Assembly (NCBI RefSeq): GCF_001931485.1
Contig: NZ_MSDV01000003.1
Coordinates: 62,001 to 126,000, forward strand
DNA: 64,000 nucleotides
From: Burkholderia sp. SRS-W-2-2016
GTDB taxonomy: Bacteria > Pseudomonadota > Gammaproteobacteria > Burkholderiales > Burkholderiaceae
Reading direction: 5' to 3'
This document shows, piece by piece, positions 10,805 to 21,852 of this stretch. Both the position numbers and the translations under genes were made by a program. The notes under the pieces are model-generated. The model saw nothing but the letters and a program-made list of their open reading frames with translations, was not told the origin of the DNA and did no database searches. Position 1 is the first letter of the stretch, and the number at the start of each line of letters is the position of its first letter.

Positions 10805-11946
10805 GCGTTGACCTCGTTGGCGATGCGTTCGTAGTAGGCGCGCAGCAGGTTGTGATAGCGCGCGTCGTCGAGCAGGAAGGCGTCGTGGCCGTGCGGCGCG
10901 TCGATCTCCGCGTACGTCACCGTGCGCTTGTGGTCGAGCAGCGCCTTCACCAGTTCGCGCGAGCGCGCCGGCGCGAAACGCCAGTCGGTCGAGAAGCTCG
11001 CGATCAGATACTTCGCGGTGGTGTGCGCGAGCGCGGCGGTCAGATCGCCGTCGAAGGCCTTGGCCGGATCGAAGTAGTCGAGCGCGCGGGTGATCAGCAG
11101 ATAGGTGTTCGCGTCGAAGTAGTCGGCGAACTTGTCGCCCTGGTAGCGCAGATACGATTCCACTTCGAACTCGACATCGAAGTTGAAGTTGTAGTCGTCG
11201 AGCGCGCCTTCCGCGCGACGCAGCGAGCGGCCGAATTTCTCGGCCATGTCGTCGTCCGACAGATAGGTGATGTGGCCGATCATCCGCGCGACGCGCAGGC
11301 CGCGCTTCGGCTTCACGCCGTGCGCGTAGTAGTTGCCGCCGTGGAAGTCCGGATCCGACAGGATCGCCGAACGCGCGACCTCGTTGAACGCGATGTTCTG
11401 CGCGGACAGCTTCGGCGTCGACGCGATCACGATGCAATGGCCGATGCGCTCCGGATACATCATGCTCCACGCGAGCGCCTGCATCCCGCCGAGGCTGCCG
11501 CCCATCACCGCGGCGAAGCGCTCGATGCCGAACTCGTCGGCCACGCGCGCCTGCGCGTTGACCCAGTCTTCGACGGTGACGACCGGGAAGGTCGCGCCGT
11601 ACGGCTGACCGGTCGCCGGATCGATGCTCATCGGTCCGGTCGAACCGAAGCACGAGCCGAGGTTGTTCACGCCGATCACGAAGAACTTGTTGGTGTCGAG
11701 CGGCTTGCCGGGGCCGACCATGTTGTCCCACCAGCCGACGTCCTTCGGATTGTCGGCGTACACGCCCGCCACGTGATGCGACGCGTTGAGCGCGTGGCAC
11801 ACCAGCACCGCATTGCTGCGCGCGGCATTGAGCGTGCCGTAGGTCTCGACCATCAGGTCATAACCGGCGAGCGAAGTACCGTTGCGCAAGGGCAGCGGCT
11901 CGGTGAAATGCATTTTCTGGGGAGCGACGATGCCGATGGAGTCCAT
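10801..11946 (-). CDS. metX: Homoserine O-acyltransferase MetX
   Basis: MetX acylates L-homoserine, the first committed step of methionine synthesis. The 381-residue alpha/beta hydrolase has nucleophile Ser151 (GGSLGGMQ), Asp321 (FSTDWRF) and His354 (PHGHDAF). The family contains acetyl- and succinyl-CoA users. Proteins from Burkholderia-type genomes paired with MetW have been assigned as succinyltransferases, but sequence inspection alone does not settle the donor here. First gene of metX-metW; ampG follows. Confidence 0.96.
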   Translation of the reverse strand: MDSIGIVAPQKMHFTEPLPLRNGTSLAGYDLMVETYGTLNAARSNAVLVCHALNASHHVAGVYADNPKDVGWWDNMVGPGKPLDTNKFFVIGVNNLGSCFGSTGPMSIDPATGQPYGATFPVVTVEDWVNAQARVADEFGIERFAAVMGGSLGGMQALAWSMMYPERIGHCIVIASTPKLSAQNIAFNEVARSAILSDPDFHGGNYYAHGVKPKRGLRVARMIGHITYLSDDDMAEKFGRSLRRAEGALDDYNFNFDVEFEVESYLRYQGDKFADYFDANTYLLITRALDYFDPAKAFDGDLTAALAHTTAKYLIASFSTDWRFAPARSRELVKALLDHKRTVTYAEIDAPHGHDAFLLDDARYHNLLRAYYERIANEVNA

Positions 11947-12254
11947 TCATTCCGCCATTGAGTCAACAGGACGGCTAAACGGCGTCGGCGAGGCACGGAG
12001 GGGAAAGCAGTGTGCGCGGCTGACGACCTCTTTAGCCGCATTTATAGTGAACCGCGGGCCGGTGGCCAGGGGTTCGCGCGCCCGCAATCGAGTCAGCAAA
12101 TCGGCGCGTGAAAAGTGGTTACTGCAGTGGGTACTGCGTGGGTGCTACTGGTGCATTCAGGCGCAAAGTATAGCGGAAAATTCCGCGCGGCAGCGGCGCG
12201 GGCGTGGTGTGGACGTGGCGCGGACGTGGCTTTAAGGGCGCTGCGCGAGCCGCG
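11947..12254. other. Intergenic region upstream of metX
   Basis: 308 bases between the metX start and the slmA stop. I see no gene and no convincing SAM riboswitch. The only structure noted is a short palindrome of GCGGAA and TTCCGC around 12175. It presumably holds the metX promoter, which I cannot place. Confidence 0.5.
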
Positions 12255-13025
12255 CTACTGAAGAATCAGAAACAGTTGTGCGTCCGCGTGTTCGGCCGGC
12301 GGACGGGCAAAACCGCTGCGTACATAGCGATGCCAGCGGCCGATCACGTAGCTCAGCAACAGACTCGCGCGCAGCGCGGGATCGTAGCCGGCGGGCAGCG
12401 GGGCGGACATCAGCGCATCGGGACCGGGCGTGTTTTTGCCATTGCCGACGTAGACGCTGCCTGCGACGCCGGCATCGGCCGTGCCGCTCGCACTCGCCAT
12501 CGCCTCCGTCTGCGCGAGCCGCAAACACTGCTTCAACGACGCCTCGACCCGTTCGAGCATCTGGTTCACGCGCTCGGTGAGCCGCTCGTGCTCGCCGACC
12601 AGCGCCTCGCAGGTCAACACCCGCGTCATGCCCGGATTCTTCGCCGGAAAGTTCAGCAGCATCAGCGCGATCGCGCGCGCCTGCAGCACGCCGTTGCTTT
12701 CGTGCGCGGTGATCTGATTGATGAGCCCGAACAGCGTGGTCTCGATGAATTCGATCAGCCCTTCGAACATCTGCGCCTTGCTCGCGAAATGCCGGTACAG
12801 CGCGGCTTCGGAGACGCCCAGGCGGGCGGCGAGTGCGGCGGTGGTGATCTTTTCGCTCTTCGGCGCCTCGAGCATCGCGGCGAGCGTTTGCAGAATATGG
12901 ATGCGGCGCTCGCCCGGCTTCGGGCGCGGCGCGCGGGTGGCGCCAGAGGCAGTGGTAGGCGCGGCGCCAGGCGTCGCGGGGGAGGCTTCGGCTAAGGCTT
13001 CGTCAGGCTTGTCGATCGGCTGCAT
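12255..13025 (-). CDS. slmA: TetR-fold nucleoid occlusion factor SlmA
   Basis: SlmA binds specific chromosomal sites and blocks FtsZ ring assembly over unsegregated DNA. The 256-residue protein starts with a roughly 40-residue Ala/Pro-rich tail. A TetR-type helix-turn-helix follows at about residues 60-85 (ITTAALAARLGVSEAALYRHF), then the all-helical ligand/dimer domain with FIETTLFGLINQI and FPAKNPGMTRVLT, which resemble SlmA more than drug-responsive TetR regulators. A disordered insert interrupts the C-terminal half before YVIGRWHRY. The start at 13025 is chosen over longer in-frame options because the upstream residues look non-coding. Confidence 0.87.
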   Translation of the reverse strand: MQPIDKPDEALAEASPATPGAAPTTASGATRAPRPKPGERRIHILQTLAAMLEAPKSEKITTAALAARLGVSEAALYRHFASKAQMFEGLIEFIETTLFGLINQITAHESNGVLQARAIALMLLNFPAKNPGMTRVLTCEALVGEHERLTERVNQMLERVEASLKQCLRLAQTEAMASASGTADAGVAGSVYVGNGKNTPGPDALMSAPLPAGYDPALRASLLLSYVIGRWHRYVRSGFARPPAEHADAQLFLILQ

Positions 13026-13066
13026 GGCTGTGGTCCCCCGGCTGCTGTCGTTGTCGGCTTGCGTCC

Positions 13067-13834
13067 CTACTGTCCCGGCTTGCGTCCTTTCCATCGAACC
13101 GAGCGGGTGCCCAGTCGTAGCGATTTTAGCGAACGAATGCTGCGGTCGACATAGTGCGGCCGGCCGGTGCCCGGCAGGCGCGTCGGGATTCCGTCCGCGT
13201 GCGGCTTGCGCGGCAGATGGCCGGTGATCCACACGGTGCGGATACCGAGCCGCCGGTAATTCTTCAGATGCGAGCGGGTGTCCTCGACGAGGATCGCGTC
13301 CTTCAGCGCGACGTTCGCGTCGCGCATCGCGCGGCGCAGCATCGCGTGATCGGGTTTCGCGCGCCACCGGCTGCGATCGCGCATGTGCTCGATCGCGATC
13401 ACGCGCTCGAACAGCCGCTCGATGCGCAACTCGGCGAGCACCGCGCGCGCATATGCTTCGGGCGCATTGGTCAGCACGATCTTGCGGCCGGGCAGCGAGG
13501 CGACCAGACGCGCGACGCCGCGTTCGGAGCGGATCATCGAACCGAGATCGGGGAAGTCGTGCACGACCTTCAGAAAATCATGGCCGTCGACCGGATGATG
13601 GCGCGTGAGGCCGAGCAGCGCCGCGCCGTAGCGCAGCGTGTAGCCGGTGCGCAGCCGGTTCGCTTCGTCGATGTCGACCTGCAGCGCGTCGATGATGTAT
13701 TGCGTCATCCCGCGATTGATTGCCGGGAAGATCGCGTGCGACGCGTGGTGCAGCGTGTTGTCGAGGTCGAACAGCCAGACCGGCTTGCCGCCCGCGATGT
13801 CGGGACGGCGGCGCCGCGAGGTGAGGGTGCGCAT
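13067..13834 (-). CDS. HAD family pyrimidine 5'-nucleotidase-like phosphatase
   Basis: A 255-residue HAD hydrolase of the subgroup that includes yeast SDT1/PHM8-like pyrimidine nucleotidases. Motif I is FDLDNTLHHA (nucleophile and acid Asp), motif II is VLTNAPE, then a Lys (KPDH region) and motif IV VEDTRSHLKN. A helical cap lies between motifs I and II. The basic C-terminal tail is unremarkable. An in-frame ATG 23 codons upstream exists, but the sequence before MRTLTSRRRR is weakly supported. It sits between argB and slmA in the common Burkholderia order. Confidence 0.88.
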   Translation of the reverse strand: MRTLTSRRRRPDIAGGKPVWLFDLDNTLHHASHAIFPAINRGMTQYIIDALQVDIDEANRLRTGYTLRYGAALLGLTRHHPVDGHDFLKVVHDFPDLGSMIRSERGVARLVASLPGRKIVLTNAPEAYARAVLAELRIERLFERVIAIEHMRDRSRWRAKPDHAMLRRAMRDANVALKDAILVEDTRSHLKNYRRLGIRTVWITGHLPRKPHADGIPTRLPGTGRPHYVDRSIRSLKSLRLGTRSVRWKGRKPGQ

Positions 13835-13954
13835 GGTGTGGAAGCCTTCAGGCGCCGACGGATGCGTGCATTGGCGCAGCCGTCGTGCCCGCTTGGCCGG
13901 CACCGGCGCCGCGTCGCCGTGGACGCGCGGCCTGTGCCGGGTTTGCCGCGTCGC

Positions 13955-15370
<1,416 letters not shown>

Positions 15371-15466
15371 TTACGTGCGCCGGTTTCGCGGCTTATGCCG
15401 GGGGCGGCCTGAGCGGCTGAAGCGGCTTGCGCTTCCACACGGCTCGTGTCGCTTCTGCTGCGTGTG

Positions 15467-17149
15467 CTACTTAGACTCCGCTCCCCGCTTTTGCCCCGCC
15501 AGCGCGCGCAGATCGCGTGCCACCGCTTCCAACGCCGGCTCCCACTCGCCGAAGCCCGGCTGCCGGTACAGCGTCGCGCTCGGATACCACGGACTGTCGC
15601 TGCGCTCGAGCAGCCAGACCCAGTGCGGATTGACGTCGAGCAGCACCCAGCTGCGCTGCCCGAGCGCGCCGCTCAGATGCGCGACTGACGTACACACGGT
15701 AATCACGAGATCGAGCGCGCTGACGAACGCGGCGGTGTCGTCGAAGCTCGCGAGACTGGCGGTGTGATCGATCATCGGCAGGCCGGCCGCGCGGGCAGCG
15801 GTGACGTCGTCGGTTGCGTCAGGCTGCAGCGAGTAGAACGTGACGCCTTCGATGCCGGCGAAATGCCGGGCATAGCGCTGCCAGCCGACGCTGCGAAACG
15901 GATTGCGCTGATGGCCGCGGCTGCCGGTCCAGGTGAGCCCGACCTTCAGGCCGGGATCGCCGGCGAGGCGCTGGCGCCATGCTTCGCACGCGGCCGGGTC
16001 GGCGAACAGATACGGCGACGCGGCCGGAATCGTGTCCTCGCGGGTATCGAAAATCAGCGGCAGGCTCAGCAGCGGAATCTCATAGTCCATCGGCGGCAAC
16101 GTGTCGACGCCGCCGCCGGCCGAATAGCCGTCCACGTGCGCGGCGAGGCTGCGGGCGAGCAGGCCGCCCATCTGCGGAAACGAATTCCATAGCAGCCGGC
16201 CGCCGTCGCGATGCACGCGTTCGGCCAGCAGCGGGATGTAGCGGCAGAACTGCAACAGGTCGCCCATTCCCTGTTCGCCCCACACCAGCAGCGTTTTACC
16301 CGCGAGCGATTCGCCGCGCCAGGTGGGCGCGGGCAGCACCGGACGATTGCCGCCGAGTTCCTGCGAGCCTTCCCAGCGCGCTTCGTGCGATGGCCAGCCT
16401 TGCGCGTAGTTGCCGCGCACGAGCTGCAGCATGCCGAGGTTCGAGCGCATCGTCGGGGCGTGCGGCGCGAGTTCGCAGGCCGCCGTCGCGGCCTGTTCGG
16501 CCTCGTCCCAACGCTGCGCCTCGCGCAGCGTCAGCGCGTAGTTGTTGTAAGCCAGCGGACTCTGCGGCGCATGCTGCACGGCCTGCGCGCCGGCGTCGAG
16601 CGCGCGCGGCAGATCCGGCTTGCGGCGATACGCGTTGGCGAGATTGATCCACGCGTTGCCGTCCTGTGGCGTGTCGCGCACCGCGCTTTCGAGCAGCGCG
16701 AGTTGTTCGTCCAGTTCGCCGCCGGTGAGCATCAGCGCGCTGGCCAGGTTGTTGCGTAACTGCGGCAGCGCCGCATCGAGCGCGAGCGCGCGGCGGTACG
16801 GTGCGATCGCGTCCGCGTGGCGGTTGGCCATCTGCAGCGCGTAGCCGACGCGAAAGTGGGCGAGCGCGCTGTGCGGATCGAGTTGCGCGACGAGTTCGGC
16901 GAGTTCGATCGCCTGCTCGACGCGCTGCTGCGCGAGCAGCGCGGCGCCCAGCGCATCGAGCGAAGCGGCGTCGAGCGGCTGCAGTCTGGCCGCCGCTTCG
17001 AGGCAACTGGCTTCGTGCGCGGTCGCGCCGCTGGCGCGCGCGGCCACGGCGTCGCGCAAACAGGTCAGGAATGCGGACGACACGTCGGCGTGGTGATCGG
17101 AGGTGGGCGGCATGAACGGGTGGCGCGGCATTGTCTCGAAGACAGTCAT
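15467..17149 (-). CDS. TPR-repeat protein with GT9/GT41-like glycosyltransferase domain
   Basis: A 560-residue two-part protein. Residues about 40-270 contain tandem tetratricopeptide repeats, for example QAVQHAPQSPLAYNNYALTL and CELAPHAPTMRSNLGML. Residues about 290-550 form a glycosyltransferase-like domain with LLVWGEQGMGDLLQFCRYIP, KVGLTWTGSRGHQRNPFRS and a conserved LDLVITVCTSVAHLSGALG near the end. This arrangement occurs in many proteobacterial TPR-glycosyltransferases; the acceptor is unknown. It is divergent from the RegB-type kinase. Confidence 0.85.
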   Translation of the reverse strand: MTVFETMPRHPFMPPTSDHHADVSSAFLTCLRDAVAARASGATAHEASCLEAAARLQPLDAASLDALGAALLAQQRVEQAIELAELVAQLDPHSALAHFRVGYALQMANRHADAIAPYRRALALDAALPQLRNNLASALMLTGGELDEQLALLESAVRDTPQDGNAWINLANAYRRKPDLPRALDAGAQAVQHAPQSPLAYNNYALTLREAQRWDEAEQAATAACELAPHAPTMRSNLGMLQLVRGNYAQGWPSHEARWEGSQELGGNRPVLPAPTWRGESLAGKTLLVWGEQGMGDLLQFCRYIPLLAERVHRDGGRLLWNSFPQMGGLLARSLAAHVDGYSAGGGVDTLPPMDYEIPLLSLPLIFDTREDTIPAASPYLFADPAACEAWRQRLAGDPGLKVGLTWTGSRGHQRNPFRSVGWQRYARHFAGIEGVTFYSLQPDATDDVTAARAAGLPMIDHTASLASFDDTAAFVSALDLVITVCTSVAHLSGALGQRSWVLLDVNPHWVWLLERSDSPWYPSATLYRQPGFGEWEPALEAVARDLRALAGQKRGAESK

Positions 17150-17233
17150 GTTACCGGCAGCGGGGCTTCGTAGGCCGTAGCGGTTGTCCGAGCGGGTAGA
17201 CTAGGGCCTGTCTGCATACGGACCCTTCAGGTT

Positions 17234-18541
17234 ATGCATCGGATCACCACGACCGGCCGGGTCAACCTCGGTCATCTGTTCTGGCTGCGCTGCCTCGCGA
17301 TCATCGGCCAGCTGCTGACGATCGCCTTCGTGCAGATCTTCATTGGCGTGAACCTGCCGTTGCCCGCGATGCTGCTCGTGATCGCGCTCGAAGTGCTGTT
17401 CAACGCGCTCACGTGGTGGCGCGTGTCGCAGCAGCGGCCCGAGTCGAACATGGAGCTGTTCGGCCAGATCTGGGTCGACCTCGGCGCGTTGTCGGCGTTG
17501 CTGTTCCTGTCCGGCGGCACCAGCAATCCATTCGTTTCGCTGTACTTGCCATCGCTGGCGATCGCCGCCGCGGTGCTGCCGTGGTATCTGATGGCCTGGC
17601 TCGCCGCGTTCGCGGTGGCCTGCTACGCGGTGCTCAGCTTCGATTCGGTCCCGCTCAATCTCGATAATCCCGCCAACCTGTTCGAATACTACCGCGCCGG
17701 TATGTGGGTCAACTTCATGGTGAGCGTCGGGCTGATCGCGTGGTTCGTTGCGCGCATGTCGAAGGCGCTGCGGCTACGTGACGCAGCGCTCGGAGACGCG
17801 CAGCAGCGCTTGCTTCACGACGAACGGGCGGTCGCGCTCGGCGTGCAGGCGGCCACGGTGGCACACGAAATCGGCACGCCTCTGTCTACAATCGCGATGT
17901 TGTCCGAAGAATTACGCGACGCGGCCCGCACCGACCCGGGGCTGGCACCGTACAGCGCCGATCTCGAACTGCTCGAACAGCAAATGACCTTGTGCACGTC
18001 CGCGCTCGCGCGGCTGCGCAGCCGGGCGACCACGACGAATCGCCAACTGGTGGACAACTGGCTCGAATCGTTCTCCGAGCAGTGGCGGCTGCGTCATCCG
18101 CACGTGAAGTTCGAGCGGCTGGGTACGCCGCCCGTCGACGTCAGTCTCGACGACACGGTCGCCGTCAGCCAGATCCTGACGATCCTGCTCGATAACGCGG
18201 CGCGCGCGAGCCGCGATCACGTGACGCTGTCCTGCGCGCTCGCCGCGCGTGGCGACCAGATCGTGTTCGAAGTGTGCGACGCGGGCCCGGGCATTCCGGC
18301 CGCGTTGCGCGGCTCGCTCGGCGCGATGCCGGTCGACAGCACCCAGGGCGGTCATGGCGTGGGGCTGTATCTGGCGTTTTCGGCGGCGGCGCGCCTGAGG
18401 GGATCGATCGAGCTGACCGACGTCAGCGCGGCGCGACCGCGCGGCACGCGCGCGGTGCTGCGACTGCCGATCGCCGCGCGCACTATTTCCGGAGCGAGCC
18501 ATCAAGGCGCCGCGCCATCCAACACGGAGAAACAGGCATGA
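17234..18541 (+). CDS. regB: RegB/PrrB-type redox-sensing histidine kinase
   Basis: A 435-residue membrane kinase with about six N-terminal membrane segments (residues 15-175). The loop GGTSNPF at 94-100 fits the GGXXNPF quinone-binding heptapeptide of RegB. The H-box has His211 (VAHEIGTPLSTI), and Cys254 lies in the following helix, where the redox-active cysteine of RegB is expected. N-, G- and HATPase motifs follow (ILLDNAARAS, VCDAGPGIP, GVGLYLAF). The family answers respiratory redox state and controls energy metabolism genes. Its stop overlaps the start of the regulator in an ATGA. Confidence 0.9.
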   Translation: MHRITTTGRVNLGHLFWLRCLAIIGQLLTIAFVQIFIGVNLPLPAMLLVIALEVLFNALTWWRVSQQRPESNMELFGQIWVDLGALSALLFLSGGTSNPFVSLYLPSLAIAAAVLPWYLMAWLAAFAVACYAVLSFDSVPLNLDNPANLFEYYRAGMWVNFMVSVGLIAWFVARMSKALRLRDAALGDAQQRLLHDERAVALGVQAATVAHEIGTPLSTIAMLSEELRDAARTDPGLAPYSADLELLEQQMTLCTSALARLRSRATTTNRQLVDNWLESFSEQWRLRHPHVKFERLGTPPVDVSLDDTVAVSQILTILLDNAARASRDHVTLSCALAARGDQIVFEVCDAGPGIPAALRGSLGAMPVDSTQGGHGVGLYLAFSAAARLRGSIELTDVSAARPRGTRAVLRLPIAARTISGASHQGAAPSNTEKQA

Positions 18542-19080
18542 GCGAAAAGAATTTTCTGGTGATCGACGACGACGAAGTGTTCTCCGGCATCCTCGCTCGC
18601 GGTTTGACGCGGCGCGGTTATACGGTGAGCGAAGCGCACAACTCGGACGAAGCGATCCGGCTCGCGAATCAGCAGAAGTTCAGCGAGATCACCGTCGACC
18701 TGCATCTGGGCAACGACTCGGGTCTGACGCTCGTCGCGCCGTTGCGCGATCTGCAGCCCGATGCGCGGATGCTGGTGCTGACCGGTTACGCGAGCATCGC
18801 GACCGCGGTGCAGGCGGTCAAGGACGGCGCCGACAACTATCTCGCGAAGCCCGCCAACGTCGAGACGATTCTGTCGGCGCTGCAAAGCGAGGCCAGCGCG
18901 CTGCAGGCCGAGGAGGCACTGGAGAAGCCGCAACCGCTGTCGGTCGCGCGGCTCGAATGGGAGCATATCCAGCGGGTGCTCGCGGAGAACGGCGGCAATA
19001 TCTCGGCGACCGCGCGGGCGCTGAACATGCATCGGCGGACTTTGCAGCGCAAGCTCGCGAAGCGGCCGGTCAGGCAGTAA
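18538..19080 (+). CDS. regA: RegA/PrrA/ActR-type response regulator
   Basis: The 180-residue partner of the upstream kinase. The receiver domain has the acidic pair Asp11/Asp12, phosphorylation site Asp54 (VDLHLGNDSGL) and Lys104 (YLAKPA). The C-terminal Fis-type helix-turn-helix, WEHIQRVLAENGGNISATAR followed by ALNMHRRTLQRKL, is almost signature-like for RegA/PrrA/ActR. The start at 18538 overlaps the kinase TGA, so the pair is coupled. A strong terminator follows. Confidence 0.93.
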   Translation: MSEKNFLVIDDDEVFSGILARGLTRRGYTVSEAHNSDEAIRLANQQKFSEITVDLHLGNDSGLTLVAPLRDLQPDARMLVLTGYASIATAVQAVKDGADNYLAKPANVETILSALQSEASALQAEEALEKPQPLSVARLEWEHIQRVLAENGGNISATARALNMHRRTLQRKLAKRPVRQ

Positions 19081-19133
19081 GCGGCGCGCGGGCTGCCGCT
19101 GGCGCATTGCGCGTTTCGAGCGGACCAAAACAG

Positions 19134-19168
19134 AACGGGCTGCCTTTTGCAAGGCAGCCCGTTTTTTT
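19134..19168 (+). terminator. Rho-independent terminator between regA and hslU
   Basis: A 13-bp perfect stem (AACGGGCTGCCTT at 19134-19146; complement at 19151-19163) with loop TTGC is followed by a run of T on the plus strand. It ends regBA and may also help stop the converging hslVU transcript. Confidence 0.92.
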
Positions 19169-19189
19169 ACGCGTCAGCGGCGTGAGCCG

Positions 19190-20536
19190 TTACAGCACGT
19201 AGCGCGACAGATCTTCGTCTTCCGCGACTTCATTGAGCGCGCGATCGACATACGCCGCATCGACCTGCACCGTGTGGCCCGAATGATTGCCGGCCGAGAA
19301 CGACACTTCCTCGAGCAGCTTTTCGATCACCGTATACAGACGCCGCGCGCCGATGTTCTCGGTCTTCTCGTTGACCGAATAGGCGATTTCGGCGAGGCGG
19401 CGAATGCCGTCGTCGGCGAATTCCAGATGTACGTCTTCGGTCGCGAGGAGTGCCTGGTATTGCTTGACGAGGCTCGCATCGGTCGACACGAGGATCGACT
19501 CGAAGTCCTTCACCGACAGCGAATCGAGTTCGACGCGAATCGGGAAACGGCCCTGCAGTTCCGGAATCAGATCGCTCGGCTTCGCGAGATGGAACGCGCC
19601 GCTCGCGATGAACAGGATGTGATCGGTCTTCACCATCCCGTACTTGGTGTTGATCGTCGTGCCTTCGACGAGCGGCAGCAGATCGCGCTGCACGCCCTGA
19701 CGGGACACCTCGCCGCCGCCGGCTTCGTTGCGCGACGCGATCTTGTCGATCTCGTCGAGAAACACGATGCCGTTCTGTTCGACGTTCTGCACCGCTTTGG
19801 TCTTCACCTCTTCGTCGTTCAGCATCTTGCCGGCTTCTTCGTCGGTGAGCACCTTCAGCGCTTCCTTCACCTTCAGCTTGCGGCGAGTCTTCTTGCCGCC
19901 GCCGATGTTGGCGAACATCGAGCGGATCTGCTCGGTCATGTCTTCCATGCCCGGCGGCCCCATGATGTCCATGCCGACCTGCGGCTGCTCGACGTCGAGT
20001 TCGATTTCCTTGTCGTCGAGCTGGCCTTCGCGCAGACGCTTGCGGAACGTCTGGCGGGTGGTGCTGCCTTCGTCGGTGGTATCGGTCGCACTCGAACTCG
20101 AACCGAAGCCGACCGGACGCGCGGTGGGCAGCAGGATGTCGAGGATGCGGTCTTCGGCCAGATCGCCGGCTTTGGTGCGCACTTTGCGCATTTCCGTTTC
20201 GCGGGTCTGCTTGACCGAAATCTCGATCAGGTCGCGCACGATGCTGTCGACGTCGCGGCCCACGTAGCCGACTTCGGTGAACTTGGTCGCTTCGATCTTG
20301 ATGAACGGCGCGTCCGCGAGCTTCGCGAGACGCCGCGCGATTTCGGTTTTACCGACGCCGGTCGGTCCGATCATCAGAATGTTCTTCGGGGTGATTTCCT
20401 GGCGCAGCGGATCGTCGACCTGCTGACGGCGCCAGCGATTACGCAGTGCGACGGCGACCGCTTTCTTCGCACGGCCTTGGCCAATGATGTGTTTGTCGAG
20501 TTCGGAGACGATCTCGGCGGGGGTCATGGTGCTCAT
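19190..20536 (-). CDS. hslU: HslU, ATPase subunit of the HslUV protease
   Basis: HslU is the AAA+ unfoldase that feeds substrates to HslV. The 448-residue protein begins with the ClpX-like [15 protein letters not shown]. It has Walker A GPTGVGKT at 57-64, the pore motif near [19 protein letters not shown], the intermediate I domain (about 130-240), Walker [11 protein letters not shown], sensor GRFPIRVEL and the C-terminal RYVL tail that docks into HslV. It follows hslV after nine bases, so they form the hslVU operon. Confidence 0.98.
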   Translation of the reverse strand: MSTMTPAEIVSELDKHIIGQGRAKKAVAVALRNRWRRQQVDDPLRQEITPKNILMIGPTGVGKTEIARRLAKLADAPFIKIEATKFTEVGYVGRDVDSIVRDLIEISVKQTRETEMRKVRTKAGDLAEDRILDILLPTARPVGFGSSSSATDTTDEGSTTRQTFRKRLREGQLDDKEIELDVEQPQVGMDIMGPPGMEDMTEQIRSMFANIGGGKKTRRKLKVKEALKVLTDEEAGKMLNDEEVKTKAVQNVEQNGIVFLDEIDKIASRNEAGGGEVSRQGVQRDLLPLVEGTTINTKYGMVKTDHILFIASGAFHLAKPSDLIPELQGRFPIRVELDSLSVKDFESILVSTDASLVKQYQALLATEDVHLEFADDGIRRLAEIAYSVNEKTENIGARRLYTVIEKLLEEVSFSAGNHSGHTVQVDAAYVDRALNEVAEDEDLSRYVL

Positions 20537-20545
20537 CGTGGGTCC

Positions 20546-21082
20546 TTACTCGATCGTCTCAATGACGCGGTTGTGGTTCGTGTAGATGCACATGTCGCCG
20601 GCAATCTCCAGCGACTTCTCCACGATGTCGCGCGGCGACAGTTCGGTGTTGTCGGCGAGCGCCTTCGCGGCGGCCTGCGCATACGCGCCACCGGAGCCGA
20701 TCGCGCAGATCCCGCCTTCGGGGTCGAGCACGTCGCCGTTGCCGGTGATCACGAGGGTGGTGGTCGCGTCCGCGGTGATCAGCATCGCTTCGAGACGGCG
20801 CAGCATGCGGTCGGTGCGCCAGTCCTTCGCGAGTTCGACCGCCGCGCGGGTGAGATTGCCCTGATGTTTTTCCAGCTTCGCCTCGAAGCGGTCGAGCAGC
20901 GAGAAGGCGTCGGCCGTGCCGCCGGCGAAGCCGACCAGCACCTTGCCGTTGTAGATGCGCCGGACTTTCTTGGCGCCGCCTTTCATGACGATGTTGCCGA
21001 GCGTGACCTGGCCGTCGCCGCCGAGCGCAACCTTGTTGCCGCGGCGCACGGAAACGATCGTCGTGCCGTGAAATTGCTCCAT
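20546..21082 (-). CDS. hslV: HslV, peptidase subunit of HslUV
   Basis: HslV is the threonine peptidase of the bacterial proteasome-like complex. The 178-residue precursor starts [20 protein letters not shown]. Removal of the six-residue propeptide would expose Thr7 as the catalytic N-terminal threonine. [21 protein letters not shown] and [13 protein letters not shown] are typical. A longer in-frame start at 21100 is unlikely because family members start at MEQF. First gene of hslVU. Confidence 0.97.
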   Translation of the reverse strand: MEQFHGTTIVSVRRGNKVALGGDGQVTLGNIVMKGGAKKVRRIYNGKVLVGFAGGTADAFSLLDRFEAKLEKHQGNLTRAAVELAKDWRTDRMLRRLEAMLITADATTTLVITGNGDVLDPEGGICAIGSGGAYAQAAAKALADNTELSPRDIVEKSLEIAGDMCIYTNHNRVIETIE

Positions 21083-21432
21083 ATGCGTTCCTCTTTGCAA
21101 AGCGGGTAGGACACGGCAGCGCGGTGCGCGTGCCGCATGAATCCTGTCAGCGGACGGCGCGCCGGCCGGCGCGCTCGTGAGCGCATGTCGGATCTATTTT
21201 AGGGCGCACGCGTTCATATCAAGATGCACCAAAAGGCATACGGAAAAAAACTGCGGCGGGGAGGCGGGACAGGGGGAGAGGGCGGAAAGACAGCGGAGAC
21301 AGCTGAGATTGCGGCGGATACAGCCGCGCGCGTTCACAAAGCGCGACACAAAAAGAAAAGGCGCACGGTTCTCCGTGCGCCTCTCGACGAAGCAGCGTTT
21401 TCGGGGCGAGGCCGCAGCCGCGCCACCGCCGA
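21083..21432. other. hslV / dksA intergenic region
   Basis: 350 bases with no convincing gene. It contains a purine-rich stretch around 21240-21300, the dksA terminator on the minus strand, and presumably the hslVU promoter. Confidence 0.6.
21345..21381 (-). terminator. Rho-independent terminator after dksA
   Basis: On the minus strand a perfect 9-bp stem (GGCGCACGG, loop AGAA, CCGTGCGCC; 21381 down to 21360) is followed by TTTTCTTTTTGTG. It lies about 50 bases past the dksA stop. Confidence 0.9.
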
Positions 21433-21852
21433 TCAGTCGCCGAACAGCTTCTGGCGCAGTTCGCGGCGCTCCTGGGCTTCGAGCGACAGCGTCGCCGTGG
21501 GCCGCGCGAGCAGACGCGGAATGCCGATCGGCTCACCGGTTTCTTCGCACCAGCCGTATTCACCCGCGTCGATGCGCGCGATCGATTGCTGCACCTTCTT
21601 CAGCAGCTTGCGTTCGCGGTCGCGCGTGCGCAGTTCGAGCGCATGCTCTTCCTCGATCGTTGCGCGGTCGGCCGGGTCCGGCACGATTACCGTTTCGCGC
21701 AGGTTCTCGGTCGTCTGGCCGGCATTGCGGAGAATGTCCGCCTGCAGCTGTTCGAGCCTGTTCTTGAAGAAGGCGAGCTGATCCTCATTCATGTAATCCT
21801 TGTCGCTCATCTTCAGGATTTCGGCTTCGGTCAAGAGTCGTTTCGTCGTCAT
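21433..21852 (-). CDS. dksA: DksA transcription factor with degenerate zinc-finger motif
   Basis: DksA enters the RNA polymerase secondary channel and, with ppGpp, adjusts rRNA and amino-acid promoters. The 139-residue protein has the coiled-coil tip DPADRA (Asp59, Asp62, Ala64, equivalent to the E. coli DxxDxA). In the C-terminal globular domain only one of the four E. coli zinc cysteines is kept. The positions spaced 3, 18 and 3 apart read Cys102, Thr105, Ser123 and Ala126. The start at 21852 is the known family start; 16 upstream in-frame codons are excluded. Confidence 0.96.
   Translation of the reverse strand: MTTKRLLTEAEILKMSDKDYMNEDQLAFFKNRLEQLQADILRNAGQTTENLRETVIVPDPADRATIEEEHALELRTRDRERKLLKKVQQSIARIDAGEYGWCEETGEPIGIPRLLARPTATLSLEAQERRELRQKLFGD

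Noticed and set aside
11947..12254. SAM riboswitch upstream of metX
   Set aside because: No pseudoknot-like pairing or conserved core of SAM-I or SAM-II could be recognised by eye.
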